A stretch of DNA of 64,000 nt from Methylobacterium sp. (GTDB lineage: Bacteria; Pseudomonadota; Alphaproteobacteria; Rhizobiales; Beijerinckiaceae): contig JADCBP010000008.1 in NCBI GenBank assembly GCA_020253445.1, positions 139,787 through 203,786 of the forward strand. The letters run 5' to 3'. Both the position numbers and the translations under genes were made by a program. Shown piece by piece: positions 8,951 to 17,326 of the stretch; position 1 is the stretch's first letter; the number at the start of each line of letters is the position of its first letter. The notes beneath the pieces are model-generated. The model had not been told where the DNA came from and searched no databases. It saw only the letters and a program-made list of their open reading frames with translations.

Positions 8951-10038
8951 GCGTGACCCTCGATCAGGTGAGCTTCGCCTATCCCGGCGGCGGGGCAGGG
9001 GTGCGCGACATCGCGCTGGAGATCCGCGAGGGCGAATTGCTCGCGGTGATCGGCCCTTCGGGCTGTGGCAAATCGACGATCCTCAAGCTGATCGCCGGCT
9101 TCCTGATGCCGCAATCCGGCCGGGTGACGATCGCCGGCGAGGATATGACGCATGTGCCGCCGCGCAAGCGTGATCTCGGCATCGTCTTCCAGAATTACGC
9201 GCTCTTCCCGCATATGACGCTCGCGGAGAATGTGGGCTACGCGCTGAAGCTGCGGCAGGTGCCCGCCAGCGAGGCGGGCGGGCGCGTGCGCGAGGCGCTC
9301 GGCATGGTCGGCCTCGGCCATCTGGCGGATCGCCTGCCACGCTCGCTTTCCGGCGGGCAGCAGCAGCGTGTGGCTCTGGCGCGGGCTTTGGTGTTTCGCC
9401 CCCGCGCCCTGCTGCTCGATGAACCGCTTTCCGCGCTTGATGCCACGTTGCGTGGCGAAATGCGCGACGAGATCGCCCGCCTCCAGCGGCTTCACGGCAT
9501 CGCGACGCTCCACATCACGCATGATCAGGAGGAGGCGCTCTCCATGGCGCATCGTGTGGCGGTGATGCGCGAGGGGCGCATCCTGCAGGTCGATACGCCC
9601 GAGCGGCTCTATGCCCGGCCCGCCAACCGCACCGTGGCTGCCTTCGTGGGGCTGGCAAACCTGTTCGATGGCATCGTGCTCGATTCCCTGAATGTCCGCA
9701 CGCCCCTCGGCGATCTCGCCTGCGGGGCGCATCCGTTCCCGCGCGGCATGGCCGTGACGGTGCTGATCCGACCCGAGGTCATCCGCCCGGCAGAAAGTGC
9801 CAATGGCCCGAACCGCTTCGCGGGCAGCGTGACGCGCGACCGCTTCCTTGGTGCCCTGCGGCGCTTCGATTTCACGCTTCCCGGCGGCCAGTGCCTCAGA
9901 ATCGAGACCGAAAGCCATGTCGCGCCGCCGAGCGCGATCGAACTTCCCCCCTTTGCGGTTCAGGTGATCGCAACGGGACAAGAGGGCGCCGAGAGAAGCG
10001 CCGCGACCACAGACGACAACCCGGCCGTTCCGGCCTGA
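8947..10038 (+). CDS. ABC transporter ATP-binding protein (PotA/FbpC type)
   Basis: A 363-aa ATPase. Walker A is GPSGCGKST (about residues 38-46), the Q-loop is VFQNYALFPHMT, the signature is LSGGQQQRVALARAL, Walker B is LLLDEPLSALD, and the switch histidine is in HITHDQEEAL. A C-terminal TOBE-like region starts near residue 235. The class energises importers of polyamines, iron, sulfate, phosphonates and related solutes. It sits between two permease genes and a binding-protein gene, so the set is complete. Substrate specificity cannot be read from it. Confidence 0.9.
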   Translation: MSVTLDQVSFAYPGGGAGVRDIALEIREGELLAVIGPSGCGKSTILKLIAGFLMPQSGRVTIAGEDMTHVPPRKRDLGIVFQNYALFPHMTLAENVGYALKLRQVPASEAGGRVREALGMVGLGHLADRLPRSLSGGQQQRVALARALVFRPRALLLDEPLSALDATLRGEMRDEIARLQRLHGIATLHITHDQEEALSMAHRVAVMREGRILQVDTPERLYARPANRTVAAFVGLANLFDGIVLDSLNVRTPLGDLACGAHPFPRGMAVTVLIRPEVIRPAESANGPNRFAGSVTRDRFLGALRRFDFTLPGGQCLRIETESHVAPPSAIELPPFAVQVIATGQEGAERSAATTDDNPAVPA

Positions 10039-10056
10039 TCTCCAGAGGAGCGTTTC

Positions 10057-11151
10057 ATGACCATTGATCGTCGCATTCTCCTGCAGGGCCTCGGCGCTTC
10101 CGCGCTGGCGCTCGCCGCCGCGCCTGCCCGGGCGCAGGCTCCTGCCAATGTCACGACCGGCCCCGAGCTTTATGCCGGCGAGAAGGCGCTCTACGAGGAA
10201 GCGCTGAAGGAAGGCATGGTGATTTCCAACAATACAGGGCCGACCTGGGCGAACTGGGCTGCGCTCTTCCGCGTGTTCGGCCAGCGCTACCCCAACATCA
10301 ACCTCGTCTATAATGACGTCGGCTCGGGCGTGGCGGTGAACGCGCTCGACCGCACCAAGAATCGCCCGCAGGTCGATACGATCTATTATTTCGGCGCGAA
10401 TGGCGTGGATGCCCAGAGGCGGGGCTTGCTCGCCCCCTTCAAACCCACGAATTTCGACAAGCTTCCGGCTCTGGCCAAGCACCCGGCGGGCGAGTGGTTC
10501 ACCATCCACCAGCTCGAGATCGTGTTCATCGTGAACAAGAAGCTCGTGAAGAACGTGCCGAAGAGCTTCGCCGACCTCGCCAAGCCCGAATACAAGGGCA
10601 ACATCGTCTATCTCGATCCGCGTTCCACCGGCGTGGGTCAGGTTTTCACCTGGGCGGCGAATTTCGCGCAGGGCGGCAGCTATTCCAATCTCGAGCCCGG
10701 GCTGAAATACATGGAGCAGCTCCACAAGGGCGGGAACGTGCTGCGCGTCGTCGGCACCACGCCCTATGCGCAATTCGTGAAGGGCGAGATCCCGATCTGG
10801 GTGAATTTCGTGAATGACGGCCTGCGCGCGAAATTCATGGATGGCATGGGCGATGATGTTGAAGTCGTCTCCCCGGCCGAGGGCACGGTCGCGGCACCCT
10901 ATACGATCAGCCTCGTGAAGAACGGTCCGAACCCCAATGCCGCGAAGCTCTGGCTGAACTTCATCCTCTCGGATGCCGGACAGGCGCTCTTCGCCGAAGG
11001 CTTCGTGACGCCATCGGTGCCGGGGGTTCCGCTTCCCGACAGCGTGAAGGCTCGCCTCATCACCCACGCGAAATCGACCCTGCTCGATCTCGATCAATCC
11101 GCCGCGCAGCTTCAGGCATTGCAGAGCGGCTGGGCCAAGGCCGCACTCTGA
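10057..11151 (+). CDS. extracellular solute-binding protein (family 1)
   Basis: A 364-aa periplasmic binding protein. The N-terminus (DRRILLQGLGASALALAAAPARAQA) has twin arginines followed by a hydrophobic stretch and an ARA-QA cleavage site, so export by Tat is possible. The rest looks like type II binding proteins of the iron/polyamine/phosphonate class (PEYKGNIVYLDPRSTG, LWLNFILSDAGQALFAE). An AGAGGAG ribosome-binding site precedes the start and the stop overlaps the next permease start. The ligand is unknown; the divergent DeoR-type regulator hints at a sugar or phosphosugar. Confidence 0.85.
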   Translation: MTIDRRILLQGLGASALALAAAPARAQAPANVTTGPELYAGEKALYEEALKEGMVISNNTGPTWANWAALFRVFGQRYPNINLVYNDVGSGVAVNALDRTKNRPQVDTIYYFGANGVDAQRRGLLAPFKPTNFDKLPALAKHPAGEWFTIHQLEIVFIVNKKLVKNVPKSFADLAKPEYKGNIVYLDPRSTGVGQVFTWAANFAQGGSYSNLEPGLKYMEQLHKGGNVLRVVGTTPYAQFVKGEIPIWVNFVNDGLRAKFMDGMGDDVEVVSPAEGTVAAPYTISLVKNGPNPNAAKLWLNFILSDAGQALFAEGFVTPSVPGVPLPDSVKARLITHAKSTLLDLDQSAAQLQALQSGWAKAAL

Positions 11152-12014
11152 TGGCCAATCACCGCGCCGCGCTGTCCTCCCGCACCGGCGCGGGCACCCG
11201 GGCGATGCTCGCTTCGCCCGGGCTTCTGCTCTTCGTGCTGTTCTTCTTCCTGCCCCTCGGCTTCGTGCTGGCGGAAGCCCTGGCGGGTGGCGCGCACGGG
11301 ATACGAACGCTTTTCGCCTCGCGCCCCTTCTGGACCGGCTTTGTGAACTCGCTCGCTCTCGGCGCGCTCGCCGCGACGATCTCGCTCGGCGTCGGCCTCG
11401 CGGTGGCCTTGCGCCTCGCGCGGATGGCCGAGCGGCCACGGCTCGCCTGGCAGTTCCTGATCGCGCTGCCGCTCACCTTTTCCGGGCTGATCGTCGCCTA
11501 TGGGTTCATCCTCGCCTTTGGCCGCGCGGGTTTCGTGACTTTGCTGCTCGAGCGGATTTTCGGCGTCGACCCCGTGGCCTTCTCGCAGGCCGTCTATTCG
11601 CCCCATGGGCTGGCCTTCGTCTACGCCTATTACCTCATCCCGCGCGTGGTGATGATGCTGACGCCGGTGCTCGTGAATTTCGATACCGCGCAACTCGCCG
11701 CCGCCGAGAGCCTCGGTGCGAGCCGGTTGCGCACGCTGATGGATATCCTGCTGCCGCAGCTGAAGGCGCCGATGATTTCCGCCTTCGCCTTGGTCGCGGC
11801 GGTGGCGATTGGCGCTTATGGAACGGCGCTGGCGCTGGTGGGCACGCAGGTGAACATCCTGCCCCTGCAGCTCTTCACGATGGTCTCGGATGCCGGCTCG
11901 GATTTTGCCGTCACCGCGACGCTCGGCCTCGTGCTCGCGGCGCTCTGCACCCTGGTGATGGGCCTGGGAGAATGGGTTGGAAGGGGGCGCCAGAGCGGAA
12001 TCCGATCCGATTGA
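11151..12014 (+). CDS. ABC transporter permease (PotB-like)
   Basis: A 287-aa inner-membrane permease, last gene of the five-gene transporter operon. It has six or seven hydrophobic segments and the EAA-type loop AAAESLGASRLRTLMDILLP (from about residue 183). It starts on the last base of the binding-protein stop codon. It pairs with the permease at 8126 to make the channel. The gene converges on the dgcA-like gene across a 208-base gap. Confidence 0.86.
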   Translation: MANHRAALSSRTGAGTRAMLASPGLLLFVLFFFLPLGFVLAEALAGGAHGIRTLFASRPFWTGFVNSLALGALAATISLGVGLAVALRLARMAERPRLAWQFLIALPLTFSGLIVAYGFILAFGRAGFVTLLLERIFGVDPVAFSQAVYSPHGLAFVYAYYLIPRVVMMLTPVLVNFDTAQLAAAESLGASRLRTLMDILLPQLKAPMISAFALVAAVAIGAYGTALALVGTQVNILPLQLFTMVSDAGSDFAVTATLGLVLAALCTLVMGLGEWVGRGRQSGIRSD

Positions 12015-12034
12015 ATCAGGCCGCCCGTTCTCAT

Positions 12035-12098
12035 TTCTTGTTGTTTCACGCATTTTCTTCGGCCAACCGGTATCCAACGGACCGGGAAATGCTCCAAG
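12035..12098. repeat. Hyphomicrobiales-type intergenic repeat, copy 1
   Basis: This stretch (TTCTTGTTGTTTCACGCATT, then GCCAACCGGTATCCA and AATGCTCCAAG) aligns with 16471-16532 at about two thirds identity. The word order (cold GCAT/TTTTC block, CCGGTATCCA, ATGCTC-AAG) matches a dispersed intergenic motif common in Rhizobiales genomes. It lies in the 208-base gap (12015-12222) between two convergent genes; nothing else is visible in that gap. Confidence 0.5.
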
Positions 12099-12222
12099 GC
12101 CGGCAGGTCCTGAGCGCAATGCTCTTCGATCACCATTCCAAGGATGGCGACATGCCGGCCGGGTCCCTCAAGAAGCCCCCCGGCCCCGGAAACGACGCTG
12201 CTGATTTTGCTCCTTTGCGGGC

Positions 12223-13203
12223 CTACCCCCAGAGCCCGGGCCCGGCCGGCTCGACGAAGCTTTCGGGATAGGACAGCGCCGGATCGCGATCCTTCGCGAG
12301 CAGAAGCGGGCCATCGAGATCGACGAAACGCGCGCCCTCGGCCAGAAGCAAGGCCGGCGCCATGGCGAGCGATGTGCCGACCATGCATCCCACCATGATC
12401 TTGAGGCCCTTCGCCAAGGCCGCCGCGCGCAATTCCAGCGCATCGGTGAGGCCACCGGTCTTGTCGAGCTTGATGTTGATGGCCGAATACCAGGGCGGCA
12501 GATGCGCGAGGCTCTTGGAATCGTGGATCGATTCATCCGCGCAGAGCGGAATGGGGCTGACGATGCCGGAAAGCGCCTCGTCCTGGCCGGCGGGCAGGGG
12601 CTGCTCGATCAGTTCGACGCCTGCCGCCGCGCAGGCCTCGAGATTGGCACGCAGCGTTTCGGCGCGCCACGCCTCGTTCGCATCCACGACAAGCCGGGAT
12701 TTCGGGGCCCCCCGCCGCACGGCCGCGATGCGCGCGACATCGCCTTCCCCGCCGAGCTTCACCTTGAGAAGCGCTCGTCCGCTCGCGGCGCGCGCCGCTT
12801 CCTCCATGCTCTCGGGCGCGCCAAGGCTGAGGGTGTAGCAGGTGACATGCCGCCCCGGCGGCGAACAGCCGAGCAGCAGATGGGCCGGCTTGCCCGCCAG
12901 CTTGGATTCAAGATCGACCAGCGCGCAATCGAGCGCGTTTCGGGCGGCACCGCCCGGCAGCATCTGGCGAAGCGCCTGCCGGTTGAGGCCGGCGGCAATC
13001 CTGTCCGCCATTCCCCGGATTGTCTCCGCCACGCCCTCGACGGTCTCGCCGTAGCGGGCATAGGGCACGCATTCGCCGCGCCCCGTATGCGCACCCTCGC
13101 GGATGGCCGCCGTGACAACCACCGCTTCGGTGCGCGAGCCGCGCGAGATGGTAAAGGTTCCCGCGATGGGGAAACGCTCGATATCAACTTCAAGAGAACG
13201 CAT
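12223..13203 (-). CDS. dgcA: enolase-superfamily racemase, DgcA-like (N-acetyl-D-glutamate racemase / dipeptide epimerase)
   Basis: A 326-aa enolase-superfamily enzyme of the dipeptide epimerase group. The acid-base lysines (LLKVKLGG and INIKLDKTGG) and the metal ligands (VVDANEAW, IEQPLP, CADES) are all present. On its own it would be called L-Ala-D/L-Glu epimerase. Placed directly after a DUF1611 gene, it fits DgcA, which with DgcN converts D-glutamate through N-acetyl-D-glutamate to N-acetyl-L-glutamate. The ATG at 13203 lies one base after the dgcN stop; longer upstream frames read through that gene. D-Glu use is inferred from pairing. Confidence 0.8.
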   Translation of the reverse strand: MRSLEVDIERFPIAGTFTISRGSRTEAVVVTAAIREGAHTGRGECVPYARYGETVEGVAETIRGMADRIAAGLNRQALRQMLPGGAARNALDCALVDLESKLAGKPAHLLLGCSPPGRHVTCYTLSLGAPESMEEAARAASGRALLKVKLGGEGDVARIAAVRRGAPKSRLVVDANEAWRAETLRANLEACAAAGVELIEQPLPAGQDEALSGIVSPIPLCADESIHDSKSLAHLPPWYSAINIKLDKTGGLTDALELRAAALAKGLKIMVGCMVGTSLAMAPALLLAEGARFVDLDGPLLLAKDRDPALSYPESFVEPAGPGLWG

Positions 13204-13204
13204 G

Positions 13205-14227
13205 TCAGGCGGCTTTCGAATGCGGATAGAGGCGCAGGAGGTTCGCGACGATCGCGCCCACGCCGAAGCGGATGGGGTCCGTCGTCGGCAGATCATGCTC
13301 CTTCTCGAGCGTCTCCACCAGCGCCCGGGCCTCGGCCTCGGCGAGATGTTCGGTATTCACCGAGATGCCCGCGGGCCGGATCGCCGGATTGGTGAGCTTC
13401 CCGCAGGTGATGGTGAGGTCGATCACCGCGCGGATCGAGGGCAGGGGATGCTTCACGCCGCGCATGGTGGTGCGGGTCGGCTCGTGGCAGATGACGAAGC
13501 AATCGGGCTGCGCGCCATGCAGCAGGCCCAGCGACACGCCCGCGAAGGAGGGATGGAACAGCGAGCCCTGTCCCTCGATCAGATCCCAATGGTTCGGTGC
13601 GGCGGCGGGTGAAATCCATTCCACGGCGCCGGAGATGAAATCCGCGACCACCGCATCGATCGCCACGCCCCGGCCCGAGATGAACAGGCCGGTCTGGCCC
13701 GTGGCGCGGAAATCGGCATCGAGGCCCTGCTTGCGCATCTCCTTCTCGAGCGCGAGCGCCGTGTATTTCTTTCCCACGGAGCAATCCGTTCCCACGGTCA
13801 GCAGGCGCAGGCCGGAGCGCTTCGTGCCCTTGCCGGTCGCGAAGGTTTCGCTCGAGTGGCGCACATCCGTGAGGCGGCGATTGTGCCGGAGCGCGGCCTC
13901 GGCGATGACGGGCTTGGAAGCAAGGCGCGCATGCAGGCCGCTCGCGACATCCATTCCGGCCTCGATGGCCTTCACGATGGTCTCGGACCAATGGTCGGGC
14001 AGAACGCCGCCGGCATTGGCGACCCCCACGATGAGCGTGCGGCAACCGGCCTTCGCGGCTTCCTCGATGGTCATGTCGGGGATCTTCAGGTCGGCCTTGC
14101 AGCCGGCCAGCCGCAACTGGCCGCGGCACCATTCCGGGCGCCAGTCGACGATGCCCTGCGCAGTCTTCGCCGCGAGCTGATCCGGGACATCACCCAGGAA
14201 CATCAGGTAGGGGGCTTCGACGATCAT
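13205..14227 (-). CDS. dgcN: DUF1611 protein, DgcN-like D-glutamate N-acetyltransferase
   Basis: A 340-aa DUF1611 protein starting MIVEAPYLMFLGD with a strong AGGAGA ribosome-binding site eight bases upstream. A P-loop-like stretch (TVGTDCSVGKKYTA, about residue 150) and the block WISPAAAPNHWDLIEGQGSL are typical of the family. DUF1611 proteins paired with an enolase-superfamily racemase were shown in marine bacteria to be D-glutamate N-acetyltransferases (DgcN). The gene is followed one base later by the dgcA-like gene and is divergent from a LysR gene. The function is inferred from the family and pairing. Confidence 0.78.
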   Translation of the reverse strand: MIVEAPYLMFLGDVPDQLAAKTAQGIVDWRPEWCRGQLRLAGCKADLKIPDMTIEEAAKAGCRTLIVGVANAGGVLPDHWSETIVKAIEAGMDVASGLHARLASKPVIAEAALRHNRRLTDVRHSSETFATGKGTKRSGLRLLTVGTDCSVGKKYTALALEKEMRKQGLDADFRATGQTGLFISGRGVAIDAVVADFISGAVEWISPAAAPNHWDLIEGQGSLFHPSFAGVSLGLLHGAQPDCFVICHEPTRTTMRGVKHPLPSIRAVIDLTITCGKLTNPAIRPAGISVNTEHLAEAEARALVETLEKEHDLPTTDPIRFGVGAIVANLLRLYPHSKAA

Positions 14228-14490
14228 GGTCTTCTCCTCGGGTATCCAGGCCGGATGGCCCGCTTCCGGGCACCTCTGGCAACAGAGGGATTGTGCGTGC
14301 ACCGACGGATTGTCGCCAATGCAAGTTTTCCATGCGCTCGATGGCGTAATCGATGGCAAATGCCCCCTCGCCAGCGGGTTCGAATCCTGTTACCGATGCA
14401 GAATTCGCATTGGCCTGAGCGTTCCTCATTGGACAGCATGAGTTTCGTCATTCGGAACCGATGCGGAATGCCGCTCCGGGGGAGTGCAGC

Positions 14491-15459
14491 ATGGAAATTC
14501 GCTGGCTTCAGGATTTTCTCGCCGTGGCGGAGACGGGAAATTTCACCCGTGCGGCCGAGCAGCGCAACGCGTCGCAGGCGGCCTTCTCGCGGCGCATCCA
14601 GCAGCTCGAGGCGTGGGTGGGCGCGGCCCTGATCGATCGCTCGATCATCCCCACGCGGCTCACGCCCGCCGGCGAACATTTCCGCGAGACGGCCGGAAAG
14701 ATCCTCGCCGAGATTCTCGATGCCCGCGCCGAAATGCGCCAGGGCGCGCCGAGCCGGCCCGACCATGTGCGGATCGCCGTGCCTTTCGCGCTCGCGACGG
14801 CCTGCCTGCCGAGCTGGTGGGCGCAATGGACGCGCGACCTGCGCCTCACCTGCGAGATCGCCACGGGCAATGTGCATGATCTCGCGATCGGCCTGCTCTC
14901 CGGCGCGACCGAACTCATGATCTGCTGGACGAGCGCGCAGCAGCCGGTTCACCCCGAGCCACAGCGCATCGAGAGCGTGGAAATCGACCGCGACCGCCTG
15001 CGTCCCTATGCGAGCCCCGGCCTTGTCGCCCGGATGGGCCTCACCTTGCCCCGGCAGGGCGACAAGCCCGTGCCGCTATTGATGTATTCGCGATCGGTCT
15101 ATTTCGCGCGGCTTGTCGATCTCATCATCGAGACGGCGGGCGGGATCGGCAAGCATACGCGCATCATCGAGACCGACATGTCCGATATCCTGCGCGACAT
15201 GGCCATGGCCGGCCACGGCATTGCCTGGTTGCCGGAAAGCACGGTGAAGCGCGCGCCGCCGGGGGCACTGGTCCCGCTTGGCGATGATCTCTGGTCGCTG
15301 CCGCTCTCCATCGTTGCGCTCAAGGATCGCAATCTGGAGAAACCCGCCGTCGTGCGCCTCTGGCAGGTGCTCACGGGCGGCCGTCAGCAGCCGGCATCCT
15401 TGCCCTCGCGCCCGCAGACAGGCTTCGTCCGTCCGCGAGGCATGCCGGGTTTGCCCTGA
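14491..15459 (+). CDS. LysR-family transcriptional regulator
   Basis: A 322-aa LysR-type regulator. The N-terminal helix-turn-helix is MEIRWLQDFLAVAETGNFTR to about residue 60 (NASQAAFSRRIQQLEAWVGA); a periplasmic-binding-like sensor domain follows. The ATG at 14491 has GGGGGAG upstream; an ATG at 14461 is less likely. It is divergent from dgcNA and upstream of the D-amino acid aminotransferase, so it is the obvious candidate controller of both. The 263-base divergent region has a direct repeat TCGATGGC at 14338 and 14350 that could be part of its binding region. Confidence 0.87.
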   Translation: MEIRWLQDFLAVAETGNFTRAAEQRNASQAAFSRRIQQLEAWVGAALIDRSIIPTRLTPAGEHFRETAGKILAEILDARAEMRQGAPSRPDHVRIAVPFALATACLPSWWAQWTRDLRLTCEIATGNVHDLAIGLLSGATELMICWTSAQQPVHPEPQRIESVEIDRDRLRPYASPGLVARMGLTLPRQGDKPVPLLMYSRSVYFARLVDLIIETAGGIGKHTRIIETDMSDILRDMAMAGHGIAWLPESTVKRAPPGALVPLGDDLWSLPLSIVALKDRNLEKPAVVRLWQVLTGGRQQPASLPSRPQTGFVRPRGMPGLP

Positions 15460-15520
15460 TGCTTCCTGAAACAAGCCCGGGCGAAGGCCCGGCAGCCCGA
15501 TCCATTCCCGGAGTTCTCGC

Positions 15521-16384
15521 ATGTCCGCCCCCGTCGCGCCCCGCATCGCCTATGTGAACGGGCGCTACCTTCCGCTCGCTGAAGCCACTTTGCCGATCAT
15601 GGATCGCGGTTTCCTGTTCGGTGATGGCATCTACGAGGTGACAGCGGTGCTCGGCGACCATTTCGTCGACAACGAACCGCATCTTGCCCGGCTCGACCGC
15701 TCGCTCAGGGCCATCGGCATCCGCAATCCGCACACCATTCCCGAATGGACCGCCATCCAGCGCGAACTCGTCCGGCAGAACGATCTGAAGCAGGGCACGG
15801 TCTATATTGAGGTGACGCGCGGCACCTATGAGCGCGAATTCACCTGCCCGGATGACATCGCCCCCAATGTCGTGATGTTCACTCAGGCGAAGAACCTGCT
15901 CGCGAACCCGATGGCCGAGACGGGTGCTGCGGTCATCACGGTTGATGATCTGCGCTGGGCGCGGCGCGACATCAAGTCCGTGGCCCTGCTCGCGCAGGTC
16001 CTCGCGAAGTTCGAGGCGAAACATGCGGGCGTCGCCGAAGCCGTGATGCTGGAGGATGGCGTGGTGACGGAAGGGGCTTCCTCCACCTTCTTCATCCTGT
16101 CGAGCGTGGGGGTGCTGGTCACGCGGGCGCTGTCGAACAGCGTCCTTCCGGGTGTGACGCGCTCCTCGGTGATGCGTCTTGCGCGCGAAACCGGGCTCCC
16201 AGTGGAGGAGCGCCCCTTCACGCGGCAGGAAATGCTGGCCGCGCGCGAGGTCTTCTACACCTCGGCCTCATCCTTCGTGATGCCCGTGGTGGCGGTCGAT
16301 GGCGAGAAGATCTCGGGCGGGCGGCCCGGTCCGATCACGAAGAAGCTGCGCGCGATCTACCTGGAGGAAGCGCAGAAAGGTTGA
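15521..16384 (+). CDS. dat: D-amino acid aminotransferase
   Basis: A 287-aa fold-type IV PLP aminotransferase. The PLP lysine is in RRDIKSVALL (about residue 151), and EAVMLEDGVVTEGASSTFF is the family's signature. The N-terminal YVNGRYLPL and FGDGIYEV match D-alanine aminotransferases, which equilibrate D-Ala or D-Glu with pyruvate or 2-oxoglutarate. Its place after the LysR gene and next to dgcNA supports a role in D-glutamate/D-alanine use. Branched-chain or aminodeoxychorismate relatives are less likely given the context. Confidence 0.88.
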   Translation: MSAPVAPRIAYVNGRYLPLAEATLPIMDRGFLFGDGIYEVTAVLGDHFVDNEPHLARLDRSLRAIGIRNPHTIPEWTAIQRELVRQNDLKQGTVYIEVTRGTYEREFTCPDDIAPNVVMFTQAKNLLANPMAETGAAVITVDDLRWARRDIKSVALLAQVLAKFEAKHAGVAEAVMLEDGVVTEGASSTFFILSSVGVLVTRALSNSVLPGVTRSSVMRLARETGLPVEERPFTRQEMLAAREVFYTSASSFVMPVVAVDGEKISGGRPGPITKKLRAIYLEEAQKG

Positions 16385-16470
16385 CGCTTCTGCGCCATGG
16401 CGGGGCCCGGCCCGGCTTCGGCGTCTTGGAGCGCAAACCGATCTGACATAAAGAGATCTGGCGCTCACTC

Positions 16471-16532
16471 TTCTTGTTTTCGCATCCGCTTTTTTCGCCA
16501 ACCTTTATCCACTTGGCGGGCGCATGCTCAAG
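16471..16532. repeat. Hyphomicrobiales-type intergenic repeat, copy 2
   Basis: TTCTTGTTTTCGCATCCG, then GCCAACC-TTATCCAC and GCATGCTCAAG, matching copy 1 at 12035-12098 in word order and orientation. It lies in the gap between the aminotransferase and the convergent GntR gene. A weaker reverse-strand relative (GTGGATACC, then AAAACCGGATG) may exist near 18188-18220. Confidence 0.5.
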
Positions 16533-16545
16533 CTCGCATGGATCG

Positions 16546-16577
16546 CCTGATGTCAGGCCACCCTGATGTCAGGCCAC
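16546..16577. repeat. perfect 16-bp tandem duplication at the GntR gene end
   Basis: The 16-mer CCTGATGTCAGGCCAC occurs twice without spacer. Each copy contains the palindrome CCTGA-TG-TCAGG. The second copy covers the stop codon of the GntR gene (16569-16571), so the duplication adds a second in-register stop region and could form a small hairpin in the transcript. Confidence 0.8.
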
Positions 16578-17279
16578 CACCCGGAACGGCACCACGACGC
16601 CGGCTCCGCCCGAGATGAGCCGCTCCAAAAGATGCGCGCCGGCAGCTTCCACATGAGCCCCCATCAGCGCGCTGGCCTTCTCGGCATCGCGTTCGCGGAT
16701 GGCCTTGACGATCCCCACATGCTCGGCCGTGGCGCGCGCGCGCCCCTCGGGCGAAAGCGCGGCCATGTAGCGCGCGCGATAGAGGCGCATCATCACTTCC
16801 TCCACGGCGCGGGCAAGAAAGCGGTTGCCGCTCAGCCGTGCGATTTCCATGTGGAAGAGTTCGGCCGCCGTCAGCATGCCTTCCACATTGGATTGGCCCG
16901 GCTCGGCATTCGCGGCTTCCGTGGTGCCGAGCTTGTGCAGGAATTGCAGTTCCGCTTCGGTCGCGCGCGGGGTGAAGAGCCGCACGGCCTCACGCTCGAG
17001 CACGGCGCGGAACACGACGGCCTCGCGCATCTCGTCGAGCGAGAGCGGCGCCACCCGGCGCACGCGGCCATCGCGCAGCACGAGACCTTCGCTCTCCAGC
17101 CGCGCGAGGGCCGCACGGATCGGCGTGCGCGACGCGCCGTAGCGATCCTCGAGCCAGCGTTCGGACAAGGCGAGTTCAGGCGCGAGCTGGAAGGCGAGAA
17201 TATCGCCGCGCAATGCCTCGTAGACCTGATTCGGCTTCTGATCGGAATGGAATACCATGCCGGTATACCGTTCGAACAT
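16569..17279 (-). CDS. GntR family regulator with FCD sensor domain
   Basis: A 236-aa regulator. The winged helix-turn-helix spans about residues 15-80 (LSERWLEDRYGASRTPIRAAL, LESEGLVLRDGRVR) and an all-helical FCD ligand domain follows (FHMEIARLSGNRFL, EHVGIVKAIRERD). FCD members usually sense carboxylic acids. The start is uncertain: ATG 17279 or ATG 17258; neither has a strong ribosome-binding site, and a perfect palindrome sits between them. It lies 48 bases after the SDR gene on the same strand and probably regulates that pair. Confidence 0.85.
   Translation of the reverse strand: MFERYTGMVFHSDQKPNQVYEALRGDILAFQLAPELALSERWLEDRYGASRTPIRAALARLESEGLVLRDGRVRRVAPLSLDEMREAVVFRAVLEREAVRLFTPRATEAELQFLHKLGTTEAANAEPGQSNVEGMLTAAELFHMEIARLSGNRFLARAVEEVMMRLYRARYMAALSPEGRARATAEHVGIVKAIRERDAEKASALMGAHVEAAGAHLLERLISGGAGVVVPFRVVA
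17261..17270. promoter_or_regulatory. palindrome CGGTATACCG, candidate GntR operator
   Basis: A perfect 10-nt inverted repeat just before the inner ATG (17258) of the GntR gene. The GTATAC core is of the kind bound by FCD-type GntR proteins. Autoregulation is inferred. A related half-sequence, GGATACCATGCC, occurs upstream of the SDR gene at 18189-18200. Confidence 0.4.
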
Positions 17280-17326
17280 TGCGCGAGAGTCAAGCGGTGC
17301 TGTTTCGATATTGCGCGGAATGCGCC

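Noticed and set aside
8827-11439. An 870-codon open frame on the minus strand opposite the ABC operon
   Set aside because: Arg/Gly/His-rich composition without domains; the plus-strand transporter genes are certain.
15521-16384. Branched-chain aminotransferase for the fold-type IV gene
   Set aside because: Length and N-terminal motifs match D-amino acid aminotransferases and the neighbours are D-glutamate genes.
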